A DNA stretch of 64,000 nt from Salipaludibacillus sp. LMS25 (GTDB taxonomy: Bacteria; Bacillota; Bacilli; Bacillales; Salisediminibacteriaceae): the NCBI RefSeq assembly GCF_024362805.1, contig NZ_CP093299.1, forward strand, positions 1,860,001 through 1,924,000, in the 5' to 3' direction. Under the pieces are notes generated by a model, which made no database searches, was not told the DNA's origin, and saw only the letters and a program-made list of their open reading frames with translations. The position numbers and the translations under genes are program-made. Below, piece by piece: positions 1 to 10,237 of the stretch (position 1 is its first letter; each line of letters starts with the position of its first letter).

Positions 1-1076
<1,076 letters not shown>

Positions 1077-1095
1077 TCAGTTTTCAACCACCGCT

Positions 1096-1124
1096 ATTTT
1101 ATCAATTTGATGTGAGATAGTCAA
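1096..1124 (-). promoter_or_regulatory. Sigma-A promoter of purA
   Basis: On the minus strand a -35 element TTGACT (1119-1124) is followed by exactly 17 bases and a -10 element TAAAAT (1096-1101). Transcription would start about 60 bases before the purA ATG. The PurR-type operator begins just upstream of the -35 element. Confidence 0.75.
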
Positions 1125-1126
1125 CG

Positions 1127-1172
1127 TTAATCCGAACATTAATGTCTATATTATTTTTTTTATTCGTTTATT
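1127..1172 (-). promoter_or_regulatory. Candidate PurR operator (two divergent PurBoxes)
   Basis: Two sites with the conserved PurBox core CGAA are arranged divergently: CCGAAC at 1132-1137 and an inverted core TTCG at 1163-1166. The cores are 26 bases apart, which fits the 16-17 base spacing known between full PurBoxes in Bacillus. The pair lies directly upstream of the purA -35 element. Binding of PurR, antagonised by PRPP, is inferred from known Bacillus regulation; the second box is the weaker match. Confidence 0.6.
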
Positions 1173-1250
1173 GCCTTTGAATACATCTAATATTATAGAA
1201 TACCTCCCTTGTCACTTTTTTATAACGATTTCTCAGAGTTTATTTTCACA

Positions 1251-1295
1251 TAATAAAAGCACCCCCACTGTTAATCTGTCTAAAAGTGAGGATGC
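1251..1295 (-). terminator. Rho-independent terminator of the doxX-like gene
   Basis: A 10-bp stem with two G-U pairs (arms 1286-1295 and 1259-1268) is followed on the minus strand by TTTTATTA, just downstream of the DoxX-family gene. Confidence 0.75.
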
Positions 1296-1316
1296 AATGA
1301 TTAAAATGGTAATAAC

Positions 1317-1823
1317 TTAAGCTGCCTGTACTTCATGCTTAGTGAATTTATTTTTAAACACTACCGTGCGGATGTAAGGAATAACCCAACGGTCTCCACC
1401 ATAACGACCGGCATTGTAACCAGCTACAATAACGAAAATAGATAAAAGAATTAACCATGGATTAGTTGACACAGTACCTGCAAACATAAAGGCAAAGTTC
1501 ATTGTCATGCCGAAGAATACAGCTGCAGTTGTTAACACGCCTAATACGAGACCAAGACCGACGAGAACTTCTCCCCAAGCGACCATAAAGCTAAACATTC
1601 CAGCATTCGGTAAAGCAAAGTTCTCAATAAAAGCATGGTAAGTTGGGTATGTTTCAATAACCGCTTCGTTATTTACAACGCCCATTAAATAGCCACTGGC
1701 ATCAAACTGTTCCCCCGTAATTTTCCCCCACCCAGCACTTAACCATTGCCAGCCAATATACACCCGTAAGACGGTTAAAATCCCTGCGGCTATTTTGTTA
1801 TTTCTTAAGAAATCCATGAACAT
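1317..1823 (-). CDS. DoxX-family membrane protein
   Basis: A 168-residue integral membrane protein of the DoxX/DoxD family. Hydrophobic segments lie around residues 12-30, 75-98, 99-120 and 122-137; the N-terminal YIGWQWLSAGWGKI stretch is typical of the family. Relatives include thiosulfate:quinone oxidoreductase subunits and the Bacillus CatD and MhqP proteins linked to quinone and thiol stress, but the substrate cannot be read from sequence. The ATG is preceded by AAGGGGGA at good distance. The gene stands alone, with its own terminator and an operator-like inverted repeat in the promoter region, which suggests a regulated stress response rather than a housekeeping role (inference). Confidence 0.8.
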   Translation of the reverse strand: MFMDFLRNNKIAAGILTVLRVYIGWQWLSAGWGKITGEQFDASGYLMGVVNNEAVIETYPTYHAFIENFALPNAGMFSFMVAWGEVLVGLGLVLGVLTTAAVFFGMTMNFAFMFAGTVSTNPWLILLSIFVIVAGYNAGRYGGDRWVIPYIRTVVFKNKFTKHEVQAA

Positions 1824-1930
1824 AATGTATTCCCCCTTAGGAAAGAGTTTTAAGAAGTCAGTAGATCACCAGATAAATAATGAATAATGAATAAAACCTT
1901 TTTAAATTACGTTCAACACTTCACAATGAT

Positions 1931-1967
1931 AGTTAGTGACTACTAACTCTCTTATAACTTTATTATA
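1931..1967 (-). promoter_or_regulatory. Putative promoter and operator of the doxX-like gene
   Basis: On the minus strand a TATAAT (1962-1967) lies about 140 bases before the gene. Just downstream of it, near the expected transcription start, is a perfect 7-bp inverted repeat AGTTAGT-gact-ACTAACT (1931-1948). Such a position is typical of a repressor site. No good -35 is visible, so the promoter itself is only tentative. Confidence 0.4.
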
Positions 1968-2184
1968 TAGTCATTTATACTATTGTGACAGTGCTAACTG
2001 TGAACAAACAGTTGCAATCTCATGTCTAAATTGTGACATAAATCGTTTAAATTTTTACCTACTATAGTCTATTAAGCCCGTCATAGATGCTTTTATAGCT
2101 TAAAAACATACTTCTAGCCTCAAAAATACAAAAGCATCCCTTACTTTTTTCGTAGCATCCAAAAATAATAATGATACGCTTTTA

Positions 2185-2590
2185 ACTAGAGGCTGCTGAA
2201 CACCCCGACCTTTGAAACCAGAGGTCTCACTTGTATCGCTCGCTATTACCTAAAGGTATCACTGCCACATCGGCTCGCCATGACCTTGCCGTGTCTTACT
2301 AGTCCGTGAAAAAAGCCACCGGGTCTCCTCAATCCTTGTGGGTTCTCGCCTTACTTTTCCGCAGAAGTCTACTCTATTCCAGCGGAACCTCTTTAATACA
2401 CTTTCAACGATTATGCCGGGGAAGAATTTCTGACTATATAGTGGGGTTCCTATACACCTGATTTTGAAAAAACAACTACCATTGTTGTCATATCAAGGAT
2501 TAGACATTACAGTAAGCCCTAACGACGTTTTAGACTTATCTCCTATAGATGGGAAGAGCCCTCCTATCTACCTAAAAGCTATCATGACAT
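2185..2590. other. Structured, unassigned block in the doxX-dnaB interval
   Basis: The interval between the doxX-like gene and dnaB has no convincing gene. From about 2185 to 2460 the base composition rises above its AT-rich surroundings and several short inverted repeats appear: TTCCGC with GCGGAA (about 2360-2387), ACCT with AGGT around 2250, and GACCT with AGGTC near 2198-2217. From about 2440 to 2588 a 49-codon open stretch on the plus strand lacks a convincing start or ribosome site. The pattern could be the non-coding end of a decayed mobile element, possibly of IS110 type, or an undescribed structured RNA. No transposase is recognisable. Confidence 0.35.
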
Positions 2591-2631
2591 AGCCGCCTCA
2601 ACGAGCAGTAAGTGGCTCCTTTTGTAGCCAT

Positions 2632-2671
2632 ATAAAAAAGAGATTAACCCTTATGTGATGGGTCAATCTCT
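2632..2671 (-). terminator. Terminator of the yybS-gdpP-rplI-dnaB operon
   Basis: A 12-bp stem with one mismatch (arms 2660-2671 and 2639-2650) is followed on the minus strand by TTTTTTAT. It lies 12 bases after the dnaB stop codon. Confidence 0.85.
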
Positions 2672-2682
2672 ATTCTCAACTA

Positions 2683-4047
2683 TCAGGCACCTGGTGGCAT
2701 ATCACCTTCATCAAAACGGCGCTCTAAGTTTACAAATTTGTTGTATTCTTTCACAAATGCTAGTTCCACTGTTCCTACGGGGCCATTACGCTGTTTGGCT
2801 ATAATGATTTCTATTATATCTTTGTTTTCCGATTCTTGGTCATAATAGTCATCCCGGTACAAGAAAGCGACGATATCAGCATCTTGCTCAATACTTCCTG
2901 ATTCCCGAATATCAGACATCATCGGGCGTTTGTCCTGACGGGACTCCACACCACGTGAGAGCTGTGACAAGGCAATAACCGGCAGCTCAAGTTCTCTCGC
3001 TAATCCTTTTAGTTCACGTGAGATTTCAGACACTTCTTGCTGACGGCCTTCACCGCTGCGTGAATCCCCTTGAATAAGTTGTAGATAATCAATCATAATC
3101 ATGCCAAGTCCACGCTCTTTTTTTAGTTTACGACATTTAGCGCGAATATCTTTCACTTTTATCCCTGGTGTATCATCTATATAAATGCCTGCTTTTGATA
3201 AGCTTCCCATTGCCATCGTGAGCCGCTGCCAATCCTCGTCTTCAAGACGGCCGGTACGAAGTCTTTGAGCATCAATATTGCCTTCTGCACACAGCATCCT
3301 CATGACGAGCTGGTCAGCCCCCATCTCCAAACTAAAAATAGCCACATTTTCATCTGTTTTAGTCGCTACATTTTGCGAGATGTTTAAAGCAAAAGCTGTT
3401 TTCCCTACAGATGGACGAGCAGCCACAATGACGAGATCATTTCGCTGGAACCCAGCGGTAATTCGATCTAGCTCTGTAAAGCCTGTCGGTATACCTGTTA
3501 CTTCTCCTGCTGTATGCTGAAGCATTTCAATTTTGTCAAATGCCTCTATAAGTACATCTTTTATATCAGCAAATTCACCGGCACTTCTTTTTTGTGCTAC
3601 TTCTAAAATGGCTTTTTCTGCATCACTTAAGATGGCTTCCACATCTTCATCTGCAGCGTAACCTTCTGTCGCAATGTTAGTCGCAACACGAATGAGCTTG
3701 CGCAAGAGTGATTTTTCTTCAACGATTTGACTATAATAACTAATGTTTGCTGCTGTTGGTACAGCATTGGCAAGATCACTTAAATAAGACACGCCGCCGG
3801 TTTCCTCAAGCCAGTTTTTAGTCTCAAGCTCTGACGTGACTGTCACGAGATCGACAGGCTCACTTTTTGAAGATAGCTCAAGCATCACCGTGTAAATACG
3901 TTGGTGTGCAACCCGGTAAAAATCCTCCGGAATCAGACGTTCAGAGGCGGTGATAAGAGCTTGATCTTCTAAAAAGATCGCTCCTAGCACCGCCTGTTCC
4001 GCTTCAATATTTTGTGGTGGTGTCCTGTCAGCAAAGAAGTCGGTCAT
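2683..4047 (-). CDS. dnaB: Replicative DNA helicase
   Basis: Hexameric replicative helicase, called DnaC in B. subtilis, that unwinds DNA ahead of the fork using ATP. At 454 residues it has the family's usual length. An N-terminal primase-interacting domain begins with PPQNIEAEQAVLGAIF. The RecA-like C-terminal motor contains Walker A ARPSVGKTAF near residue 210, Walker B MIMIDYLQLI near 320 and the arginine-finger region GPVGTVELAF near the C-terminus. It is the last gene of the yybS-gdpP-rplI-dnaB run, 30 bases after rplI, and is followed by a strong terminator. Secure call. Confidence 0.98.
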   Translation of the reverse strand: MTDFFADRTPPQNIEAEQAVLGAIFLEDQALITASERLIPEDFYRVAHQRIYTVMLELSSKSEPVDLVTVTSELETKNWLEETGGVSYLSDLANAVPTAANISYYSQIVEEKSLLRKLIRVATNIATEGYAADEDVEAILSDAEKAILEVAQKRSAGEFADIKDVLIEAFDKIEMLQHTAGEVTGIPTGFTELDRITAGFQRNDLVIVAARPSVGKTAFALNISQNVATKTDENVAIFSLEMGADQLVMRMLCAEGNIDAQRLRTGRLEDEDWQRLTMAMGSLSKAGIYIDDTPGIKVKDIRAKCRKLKKERGLGMIMIDYLQLIQGDSRSGEGRQQEVSEISRELKGLARELELPVIALSQLSRGVESRQDKRPMMSDIRESGSIEQDADIVAFLYRDDYYDQESENKDIIEIIIAKQRNGPVGTVELAFVKEYNKFVNLERRFDEGDMPPGA

Positions 4048-4077
4048 GACGTGTTCCCCTCATTTCACATGAAAAAA

Positions 4078-4521
4078 TTACTCTTCCACTACATGTACTT
4101 TCAACGTGGCCGTTACTTTAGGATGAACTTTTATCGTCACATGCGTATAGCCTAATGAGCGAATAGGTTCATCCATCTCAATTTTTCGTTTATCAACTTT
4201 CATGTTCATTTTTTTCAAGCGTTCAGCAATCTGTTTATTTGTAACGGCCCCAAACAAGCGACCGCCCTCACCAGCTTTTGCTTTTAATTCTACTGTCATG
4301 TCTTCCATTTTTTCTTTAAATGCTTGAGCCTCATTTAATTCTTCTTCCGCTTGACGCTCTGCACTTTCTTGCTTCTTCTCTAGTGTCTTCATGTTCCCTT
4401 TATTCGCTTCTACAGCAAGGTTGTTTTTGAGAAGGTAGTTCCTTGCATATCCCTCTGACACATTTTTTACTTCCCCTTTTTTACCTTTTCCTTTTACATC
4501 ACTCAAAAAGATGACTTTCAT
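4078..4521 (-). CDS. rplI: 50S ribosomal protein L9
   Basis: Ribosomal protein L9, 147 residues. The N-terminal rRNA-binding domain starts [20 protein letters not shown] and is followed by the long connecting helix, rich in Lys and Glu (about residues 42-75), and a C-terminal domain with [15 protein letters not shown]. Its ATG overlaps the gdpP stop by four bases, so the two are translationally coupled. The gene order gdpP-rplI-dnaB is the one in B. subtilis. Confidence 0.98.
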   Translation of the reverse strand: MKVIFLSDVKGKGKKGEVKNVSEGYARNYLLKNNLAVEANKGNMKTLEKKQESAERQAEEELNEAQAFKEKMEDMTVELKAKAGEGGRLFGAVTNKQIAERLKKMNMKVDKRKIEMDEPIRSLGYTHVTIKVHPKVTATLKVHVVEE

Positions 4522-6488
4522 GTTGATTGTCCTCCCTTGAAATACTCGTCAATTTTTTCTTTTAATCGTTCTTCAGCATCTTCAATTGTACCTTCATCAA
4601 GCTGTGTAGCGGCATTCGTTAAATGACCGCCCCCTTGCATCATTTCCATAATCACTTGAACATTTACATCACCGAGCGACCTAGCACTAATACTAATTCG
4701 TCCATCTTTTAATTCAGAGATAACAAATGATGCTACGACATCATTCATCGTCAAGAGGGTGTCAGCAGCTTGCGCAATTAAGATTTGATTATATGGTTGT
4801 TCAGGACAGCCTTTGGCGATGGCCATACCACCTGAGTAGATATACGCATTTTCTACAAGCTTTGAACGCCTAACGTATTGATCAAGATCTTCCTTCATCA
4901 ATTTTTGAACTAGAATAGTATCGGCACCTCTACTTCTTAAATAGGACGCTGCATCAAATGTCCGTGCCCCTGTTCTAATGGCAAAGCTTTTCGTGTCCAC
5001 AATGATTCCAGCTAGTAGGGCTGTCGCTTCTAACACACCTAACTCAGGATGGGAAGGCTGATATTCTAATAGCTCTGTCACAAGCTCCGCCGTGGAAGAG
5101 GCATAAGGCTCCATGTATACGAGTACAGCATCATCAATAAAATCTTCGCCTCGTCGATGATGATCGATGACAATTTTTCGATCAATCTTATCGAGCAGTT
5201 TTGGCTCAATAACGAGTGAGGGCTTATGCGTATCCACAACGACAAGTAGCGTATCATCCGTCGCTTCTTCTCTTGCTTCTTCTGGTGTAATAAATCGCGC
5301 CCATAAATCATCATGTTCTTCTACTTCTTCAAGCAATTTGTGTACTGTTTGATTCACATCATTAGGATCCAGAATAACAAATCCGTCTTTTCCACTTGCT
5401 TCAGCAATTTTCAACACACCAATAGCTGCTCCAATGGCATCCATATCGGGATTGCGATGACCCATCACAAACACTTTGTCACTTTCTTTTACAAAGTCGC
5501 GAATGGCATGTGAAATGACACGGGCTCTAACCCTTGTCCGCTTCTCCTTGGCATTAGATTTTCCACCATAGAAGCGCACTTTACCATTCTTCTCTTTTAT
5601 AGCAACTTGGTCCCCTCCACGTCCAAGAGCCAAATCAAGGCTTGACTGGGCCAAGCTCCCGAGCTCTCGTAACGATGATTGACCGCTGCCTATACCAATA
5701 CTTAACGTTAAGGATACCTTTTCTTTTCCCGTATTTTCCCGTATTTCATCTAATAGGGTAAACCGATTTTCCTCTAAAGCTTGTAGAGCTTCTTCATTAA
5801 AAATCGCAATAAAACGATCCGATGATGTTCTTCTTATGAAAATATCATGAGTTTTTGACCATCGATTTAACGCATCTGTCACATGAGATAACAATTTACT
5901 ACGGACTTGATCGTCAATTCCTTGCGTTACTTCATCATAGTTATCAAGGTAAATCAAACCAATAACCGTTTTCTCTCGCTCGAACAAATCTTTAAACTCT
6001 TGCTCTTCTGTCACATTGATAAAATACAATAACCGCTCATCAGGCTCGTGAAAAACACGGTAATTTGCATCATTGATACTTGTTAAGAAGAGTTTTTTCT
6101 CGTTATCTACATCTTCCATTAGCTTTTTAGAAAAGACAGAGATAGGCGCACTAATAAGCTCCTGCTCCATCACCTCTGTTAAATAAGGATTTGTCCATTG
6201 AATATGCCTCTCCTCATTATAAAGGAGAATCCCAATAGGTAATTTCGTGACGGCTTCTTCACCCGCTTTGTTTACGCGGTAGGACAACGTAGAGACGTAC
6301 TCTCCCAATTCTTTTTCAAATCGTTGTCTAGCACGTATCATCAAAAAAATGACAATACCTGTACAGACAACTCCTAACAGCCCTAGATGCCATTGATAAT
6401 ACGTGACAATTCCAATAAATAGCACTAACAGACTGAATAATGTCATGACGTGATAACCATGCCATCTTCTTAACAGAAATTTGGGCAT
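4518..6488 (-). CDS. gdpP: Cyclic-di-AMP phosphodiesterase GdpP
   Basis: Membrane-bound enzyme that hydrolyses c-di-AMP to pApA and so sets the level of this second messenger, which controls potassium and osmolyte transport and cell-wall balance. The 656 residues match the family (B. subtilis 659). Two membrane helices occupy about residues 12-50. A PAS-like domain follows, then a degenerate GGDEF domain (SSDRFIAIF in place of a catalytic GGDEF, near residue 225), then the DHH domain with [13 protein letters not shown] near 345 and DHHRRG near 420, and a C-terminal DHHA1 domain with GGGHLTNAA. It overlaps rplI by four bases and follows yybS by 12 bases. Confidence 0.96.
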   Translation of the reverse strand: MPKFLLRRWHGYHVMTLFSLLVLFIGIVTYYQWHLGLLGVVCTGIVIFLMIRARQRFEKELGEYVSTLSYRVNKAGEEAVTKLPIGILLYNEERHIQWTNPYLTEVMEQELISAPISVFSKKLMEDVDNEKKLFLTSINDANYRVFHEPDERLLYFINVTEEQEFKDLFEREKTVIGLIYLDNYDEVTQGIDDQVRSKLLSHVTDALNRWSKTHDIFIRRTSSDRFIAIFNEEALQALEENRFTLLDEIRENTGKEKVSLTLSIGIGSGQSSLRELGSLAQSSLDLALGRGGDQVAIKEKNGKVRFYGGKSNAKEKRTRVRARVISHAIRDFVKESDKVFVMGHRNPDMDAIGAAIGVLKIAEASGKDGFVILDPNDVNQTVHKLLEEVEEHDDLWARFITPEEAREEATDDTLLVVVDTHKPSLVIEPKLLDKIDRKIVIDHHRRGEDFIDDAVLVYMEPYASSTAELVTELLEYQPSHPELGVLEATALLAGIIVDTKSFAIRTGARTFDAASYLRSRGADTILVQKLMKEDLDQYVRRSKLVENAYIYSGGMAIAKGCPEQPYNQILIAQAADTLLTMNDVVASFVISELKDGRISISARSLGDVNVQVIMEMMQGGGHLTNAATQLDEGTIEDAEERLKEKIDEYFKGGQST

Positions 6489-6500
6489 TCCTCACAACTC

Positions 6501-7439
6501 CTAATTCTGCGGGTTGATTCTTTTTCTTAAATCAAAGCCTAAATCAATTATACCTAAGATTCTTACAACATGAAGAAAAATCGGGAAAAGGATGCCAAGG
6601 ATAACTAAAAAGACTGGCAATATACGATTGATTCGTTTCATATACGTATAGAAAAAGATAAACGCAAACCCTTGTATGACCATAATGAGCTCAAGCATCG
6701 GCATCAAGTTAGCGATCGCTGTATACATGGCAGTTCCCTCTGTTACCCCTATTATAATAAAAAGGTAGGTAATCAAATAATACCATATAAATGACTTAGG
6801 AAAACCCCACTCTCGAACGGGAGGGAAACCTATCACAGGGTATGCTTTCTTTTTTAATAGCCAATAGGCGATTAATTGAACAACAAGTGCCAAACCTACT
6901 CCCATTATCACAATTAAATAGGGTGCGATAACCCCGATTTCCTCAATAATGTCATGCACCGCTTCTGTCAGTGCCTCTTCTTCTGATTGCCCGCTGACAA
7001 ATGGCAAGTCTAACATGATTTCGGTTTGCTCATACATAGCATTTTGCAGGTCATCAATTGGATTAACATTCAAGAACACAATTGTTCCTATATAGATTAG
7101 AACAATAGAAGCAATAAAACTTAGTGAGCCGCCTAGAAGAACAGGGAATCCCCCTTCTTTCCGCCGAAATAGTGCGCCAATGACGATACCTGTCACCGAG
7201 AATAAAAGCGTTATTGGGACAGCCAGCGGGCCAAAGAAAATAGCAAGTAGTAAAAAGGACAACAGTCCCAGTATGACACCGGCTCTTAATTCATACTTAT
7301 ATGAAAAATAGATAAAAGGAAATGGTAAAAATAAAAAAGTAACTACTCCAACTAACGGAACTAATAATGATATTAATAACGTTCCTATGTATATTCCGAG
7401 AGTAATAGCACCCTCCCGTACAACGTTTTGACTATTCAT
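6501..7439 (-). CDS. yybS: YybS-family membrane protein (DUF2232)
   Basis: A 312-residue multi-pass membrane protein with about eight hydrophobic segments spread over its length. It matches the YybS/DUF2232 family by position (first gene of the yybS-gdpP-rplI-dnaB run) and by its general hydrophobic pattern. DUF2232 members resemble transporter membrane domains, but no substrate is known. The ATG follows a GATGAGAATGA region with only a modest ribosome site. Constant linkage to gdpP hints at a role in membrane or cell-wall homeostasis (inference). Confidence 0.85.
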   Translation of the reverse strand: MNSQNVVREGAITLGIYIGTLLISLLVPLVGVVTFLFLPFPFIYFSYKYELRAGVILGLLSFLLLAIFFGPLAVPITLLFSVTGIVIGALFRRKEGGFPVLLGGSLSFIASIVLIYIGTIVFLNVNPIDDLQNAMYEQTEIMLDLPFVSGQSEEEALTEAVHDIIEEIGVIAPYLIVIMGVGLALVVQLIAYWLLKKKAYPVIGFPPVREWGFPKSFIWYYLITYLFIIIGVTEGTAMYTAIANLMPMLELIMVIQGFAFIFFYTYMKRINRILPVFLVILGILFPIFLHVVRILGIIDLGFDLRKRINPQN

Positions 7440-7730
7440 AAGTCATTCTCATCTCACTTTCTTCTGCATGCATACCCTTTATTTTACCATGTTACGCCAA
7501 TGAACAACATCCTCAAGATTTGGAATAACATGACATGGCTCATTTCTCTTAGATCTTGATTCATGCATGAGAAGTAAAAAGGCTATGCTTCACTTTCTCT
7601 CACATGCCATACTATTAATTCCCATATGCCAAAGAATATGATACATCCCTTTTTAATTAACTGGGCACTTTAATATTAGCTCCACCTATTCTTTAGCTTA
7701 CATCAAAGTAACCATATAGAGCCCGTTAAT
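7440..7730. other. Gene-free interval upstream of yybS
   Basis: About 290 bases between yybS and the rpsR terminator. It should hold the yybS-operon promoter on the minus strand, but no clear -35/-10 pair stands out. No ORF or repeat is supported. Confidence 0.5.
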
Positions 7731-7772
7731 AAAAAAGTCACGACAGAGAGATTAACCCTGTCGTGACTTTTA
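7731..7772 (-). terminator. Terminator of the rpsF-ssb-rpsR operon
   Basis: A perfect 14-bp stem (arms 7759-7772 and 7733-7746, core GTCACGACAG) ends in a T run on the minus strand. It lies 8 bases after the rpsR stop. Confidence 0.92.
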
Positions 7773-7779
7773 ACTATCT

Positions 7780-8007
7780 CTATTCGGTGACGAAAGGCAA
7801 TAATGCCATTGTTCGTGAACGTTTAATAGCACGAGTTAATTGACGTTGATACTTAGCAGAAGTACCAGTCACTCGGCGTGGAAGAATTTTTCCTCGTTCA
7901 GAGATAAACTTACGTAGTAAGTCTACGTCTTTATAATCAATTTTTTTAATTTTGTTTACTGTGAAGTAACAAACTTTACGACGCTTTGGTCGACCTCGAC
8001 GTGCCAT
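7780..8007 (-). CDS. rpsR: 30S ribosomal protein S18
   Basis: Small-subunit protein S18, 75 residues, which binds the central domain of 16S rRNA together with S6. Recognisable segments are [32 protein letters not shown] and [19 protein letters not shown]. It is the last gene of rpsF-ssb-rpsR, the classic order, with a GAAGGAGGAAT ribosome site before the ATG. Confidence 0.98.
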   Translation of the reverse strand: MARRGRPKRRKVCYFTVNKIKKIDYKDVDLLRKFISERGKILPRRVTGTSAKYQRQLTRAIKRSRTMALLPFVTE

Positions 8008-8050
8008 GTGTTATTCCTCCTTCTTTTAAAAATGTCGGACTACCCGTTAG

Positions 8051-8602
8051 TTAGAACGGCAGGTCATCATCATTAATGTCAATTGGTTTTCCGTCTCCGG
8101 CAAATGGATCATCATTTTGTGATCCTTGACCGCCACCATATCCACCTTGATTCCCTTGGCTCTCTTGGTTGCCTTGGTTGCCTTGACCAAAACCTCCTTG
8201 GTTTGGAGTGTTCTGATAACCGCTGTTGTCGCTTTCACCATAGCCACCTGCATACTGGCCTCCCCCGCCAGATCCACCTGAACCTCGAGGCTCAAGGAAC
8301 TGAACGCTTTCAGCCACCACTTCTGTCATGAAAACACGACGCCCTTCGTTATTATCAAAACTTCGTGTTTGTATACGGCCGTCAACACCCGCCTGACTTC
8401 CTTTTTTCAAGAAGTTAGCGACGTTTTCGGCTTGTTTTCTCCATACCACACAGTTAATAAAATCCGCTTCTCGATTTCCTTGTTGGTTAGAAAATGGGCG
8501 ATTTACAGCTAAAGTAAAAGATGCGACAGCAATGCCATTGGCAGTGTACCGCAGTTCAGGGTCTTTCGTTAAACGTCCCACTAAAACGACACGGTTTATC
8601 AT
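8051..8602 (-). CDS. ssb: Single-stranded DNA-binding protein
   Basis: SSB protects single-stranded DNA and recruits replication and repair partners. The 183-residue product has an N-terminal OB-fold (residues 1-105, opening [20 protein letters not shown]), a flexible Gly/Gln/Asn-rich linker (about 108-168) and the acidic partner-binding tip DDDLPF at the very end. Cotranscribed with rpsF and rpsR. Other open frames in this stretch come from the repetitive linker and are not genes. Confidence 0.98.
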   Translation of the reverse strand: MINRVVLVGRLTKDPELRYTANGIAVASFTLAVNRPFSNQQGNREADFINCVVWRKQAENVANFLKKGSQAGVDGRIQTRSFDNNEGRRVFMTEVVAESVQFLEPRGSGGSGGGGQYAGGYGESDNSGYQNTPNQGGFGQGNQGNQESQGNQGGYGGGQGSQNDDPFAGDGKPIDINDDDLPF

Positions 8603-8640
8603 CCGAACTCCTCCCCGGAATTATGATCTAATGCTTATGT

Positions 8641-8928
8641 CTATTCGTCTTCACGTACAGTTAGTGTACGTAAGATGTTGTCGTTGATTGAGCTTAAACG
8701 ATTGAATTCATCGAGCGCTTGTTTTTCGGCTTTTAGCTTTAAAAGCACGTAAAAACCTTCCGTGAAATCCTCGATCTCATAAGCAAGACGTTTCTTGCCT
8801 ATTTCCTCCGTTTCAGTCACTTCTGCGCCGTTGTCTGTCAAAATTTTGTTAAAACGTTCGATCGTTTCCTTGATCGCCGCTTCTTCTAAATTTGGACGTA
8901 CAATGTACATAATTTCGTAATTGCGCAT
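8641..8928 (-). CDS. rpsF: 30S ribosomal protein S6
   Basis: Small-subunit protein S6, 95 residues, opening MRNYEIMYIVRPNLEEAAIK and containing KRLAYEIEDFTEGFYVLL. It pairs with S18 on the 16S platform. First gene of the rpsF-ssb-rpsR operon with an AAAGGAGGTGA ribosome site. The leader between the promoter and the ATG can form two hairpins (see the promoter entry). Confidence 0.98.
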   Translation of the reverse strand: MRNYEIMYIVRPNLEEAAIKETIERFNKILTDNGAEVTETEEIGKKRLAYEIEDFTEGFYVLLKLKAEKQALDEFNRLSSINDNILRTLTVREDE

Positions 8929-9046
8929 GTTCTGTCACCTCCTTTTGGTCTAAGGCCCTTTCTCTCAATGGAAAGAGCAAGGAGCAAATAAAAATTTCCT
9001 TTTGCTCGCAAGATAACATTATATCAGACTATAATGAGTAGTACAA
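8929..9046 (-). promoter_or_regulatory. Promoter and leader of rpsF-ssb-rpsR
   Basis: On the minus strand TTGTAC (9041-9046), 17 bases, then a perfect TATAAT (9018-9023). The leader of about 80 bases can fold into GAGCAAA/TTTGCTC and GCTCTTTC/GAAAGGGC hairpins before the ribosome site. Bacillus rpsF leaders are known to bind the S6-S18 complex for feedback control, but the conserved bulged CCG of that motif is not seen here, so this control is only a possibility. Confidence 0.7.
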
Positions 9047-9136
9047 GAAAAGATTAAGGCTCTTTACTCCGCCTTCTGGTAATAGATAAGGCTATCACAA
9101 CTATCACCAACACTCATATGACCGGTGACAAAAAAC

Positions 9137-10237
9137 TTACACATTAAAGCGGAAGTGAACCACATCACCATCTTTAACAACGTATTCTTTCCCCTCTAAT
9201 CGTACTTTCCCTTGCTCCTTAGCTACAGACATAGAGCCCGCGGCAGTTAAATCGTCATATGACACAACTTCAGCACGAATAAAGCCTCGTTCAAAGTCAG
9301 TATGAATAACACCTGCCGCCTGAGGGGCTTTCGTGCCTCGACGGATTGTCCATGCGCGCACTTCCTGTTTACCAGCTGTAAAGTACGTATCCAATCCTAG
9401 CAAACTATAGGCCGCTTTGATAAGCTGATCAAGACCTGATTCTTCAATTCCTAAATCTTGCAAAAACTCGTCTTTCTCTTCACCTTCAAGTTCAGCAATT
9501 TCAGATTCAATTTTTGCACAAACGACAATGACTTCAGAGTTTTCGTTAGCAGCAAAATCTTTCACTTTTTGCACGTATGGATTACTGTCAGTATCTAATA
9601 GTTCATCTTCACTTACATTGGCTACATAAAGTACTGGCTTCCATGTGAGTAAATGAAGCCCCTTCACCAGCTTTTCTTGTTCTTTAGTGAAAATAACGCT
9701 TCGGGCTGGTTTTTCTTCCTCAAAGGCATCCCGGAGCTTCACGAGAACATCATATTCTGCAATCGCTTCTTTGTCCTTCTGTTTTGCCATCTTCTCTACT
9801 TTACCAATTCTTTTCTCCACGGTTTCTAAATCTGCCAAAATAAGCTCAAGGTTGATAACTTGTACATCACGAATAGGATCTACACTACCTGACACATGGG
9901 TAATATTATCATCATTAAAACAGCGCACGACATGGGAAATCGCATCAACCTGTCTTATATGAGATAAGAACTTATTTCCGAGACCTTCCCCTTTACTCGC
10001 CCCTTCAACAATTCCCGCGATATCTGTAAATTCAAATGCTGTCGGAACGGTTTTATCAGGGTCTACCATCTCTGTTAACTTAGTAAGCCGTACATCTGGC
10101 ACTTCAACGATCCCTACATTCGGGTCAATTGTACAAAATGGATAATTTGCGGACTCTGCTCCAGCCTGCGTGATAGCGTTAAATAATGTGGACTTCCCTA
10201 CGTTTGGAAGACCTACGATTCCCGTTGTTAAAGCCAT
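9137..10237 (-). CDS. ychF: Redox-regulated ATPase YchF
   Basis: Obg-family P-loop protein (YyaF in B. subtilis) of 366 residues that binds ATP in preference to GTP and associates with ribosomes; implicated in translation and oxidative-stress response. Walker A is GLPNVGKST at residues 8-16, the G3 region is FTDIAGIVEGASKGEGLGN, and the usual NKxD is replaced by NVSE, the change that explains ATP use. A coiled-coil insert spans about 130-185 and a TGS domain lies at the C-terminus (from about residue 280). Monocistronic by layout. Confidence 0.96.
   Translation of the reverse strand: MALTTGIVGLPNVGKSTLFNAITQAGAESANYPFCTIDPNVGIVEVPDVRLTKLTEMVDPDKTVPTAFEFTDIAGIVEGASKGEGLGNKFLSHIRQVDAISHVVRCFNDDNITHVSGSVDPIRDVQVINLELILADLETVEKRIGKVEKMAKQKDKEAIAEYDVLVKLRDAFEEEKPARSVIFTKEQEKLVKGLHLLTWKPVLYVANVSEDELLDTDSNPYVQKVKDFAANENSEVIVVCAKIESEIAELEGEEKDEFLQDLGIEESGLDQLIKAAYSLLGLDTYFTAGKQEVRAWTIRRGTKAPQAAGVIHTDFERGFIRAEVVSYDDLTAAGSMSVAKEQGKVRLEGKEYVVKDGDVVHFRFNV

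Noticed and set aside
2185..2460. Group II intron or HEARO/OMEGA-type RNA
   Set aside because: No domain V-like hairpin, no intron boundary and no associated reverse transcriptase or IscB gene.
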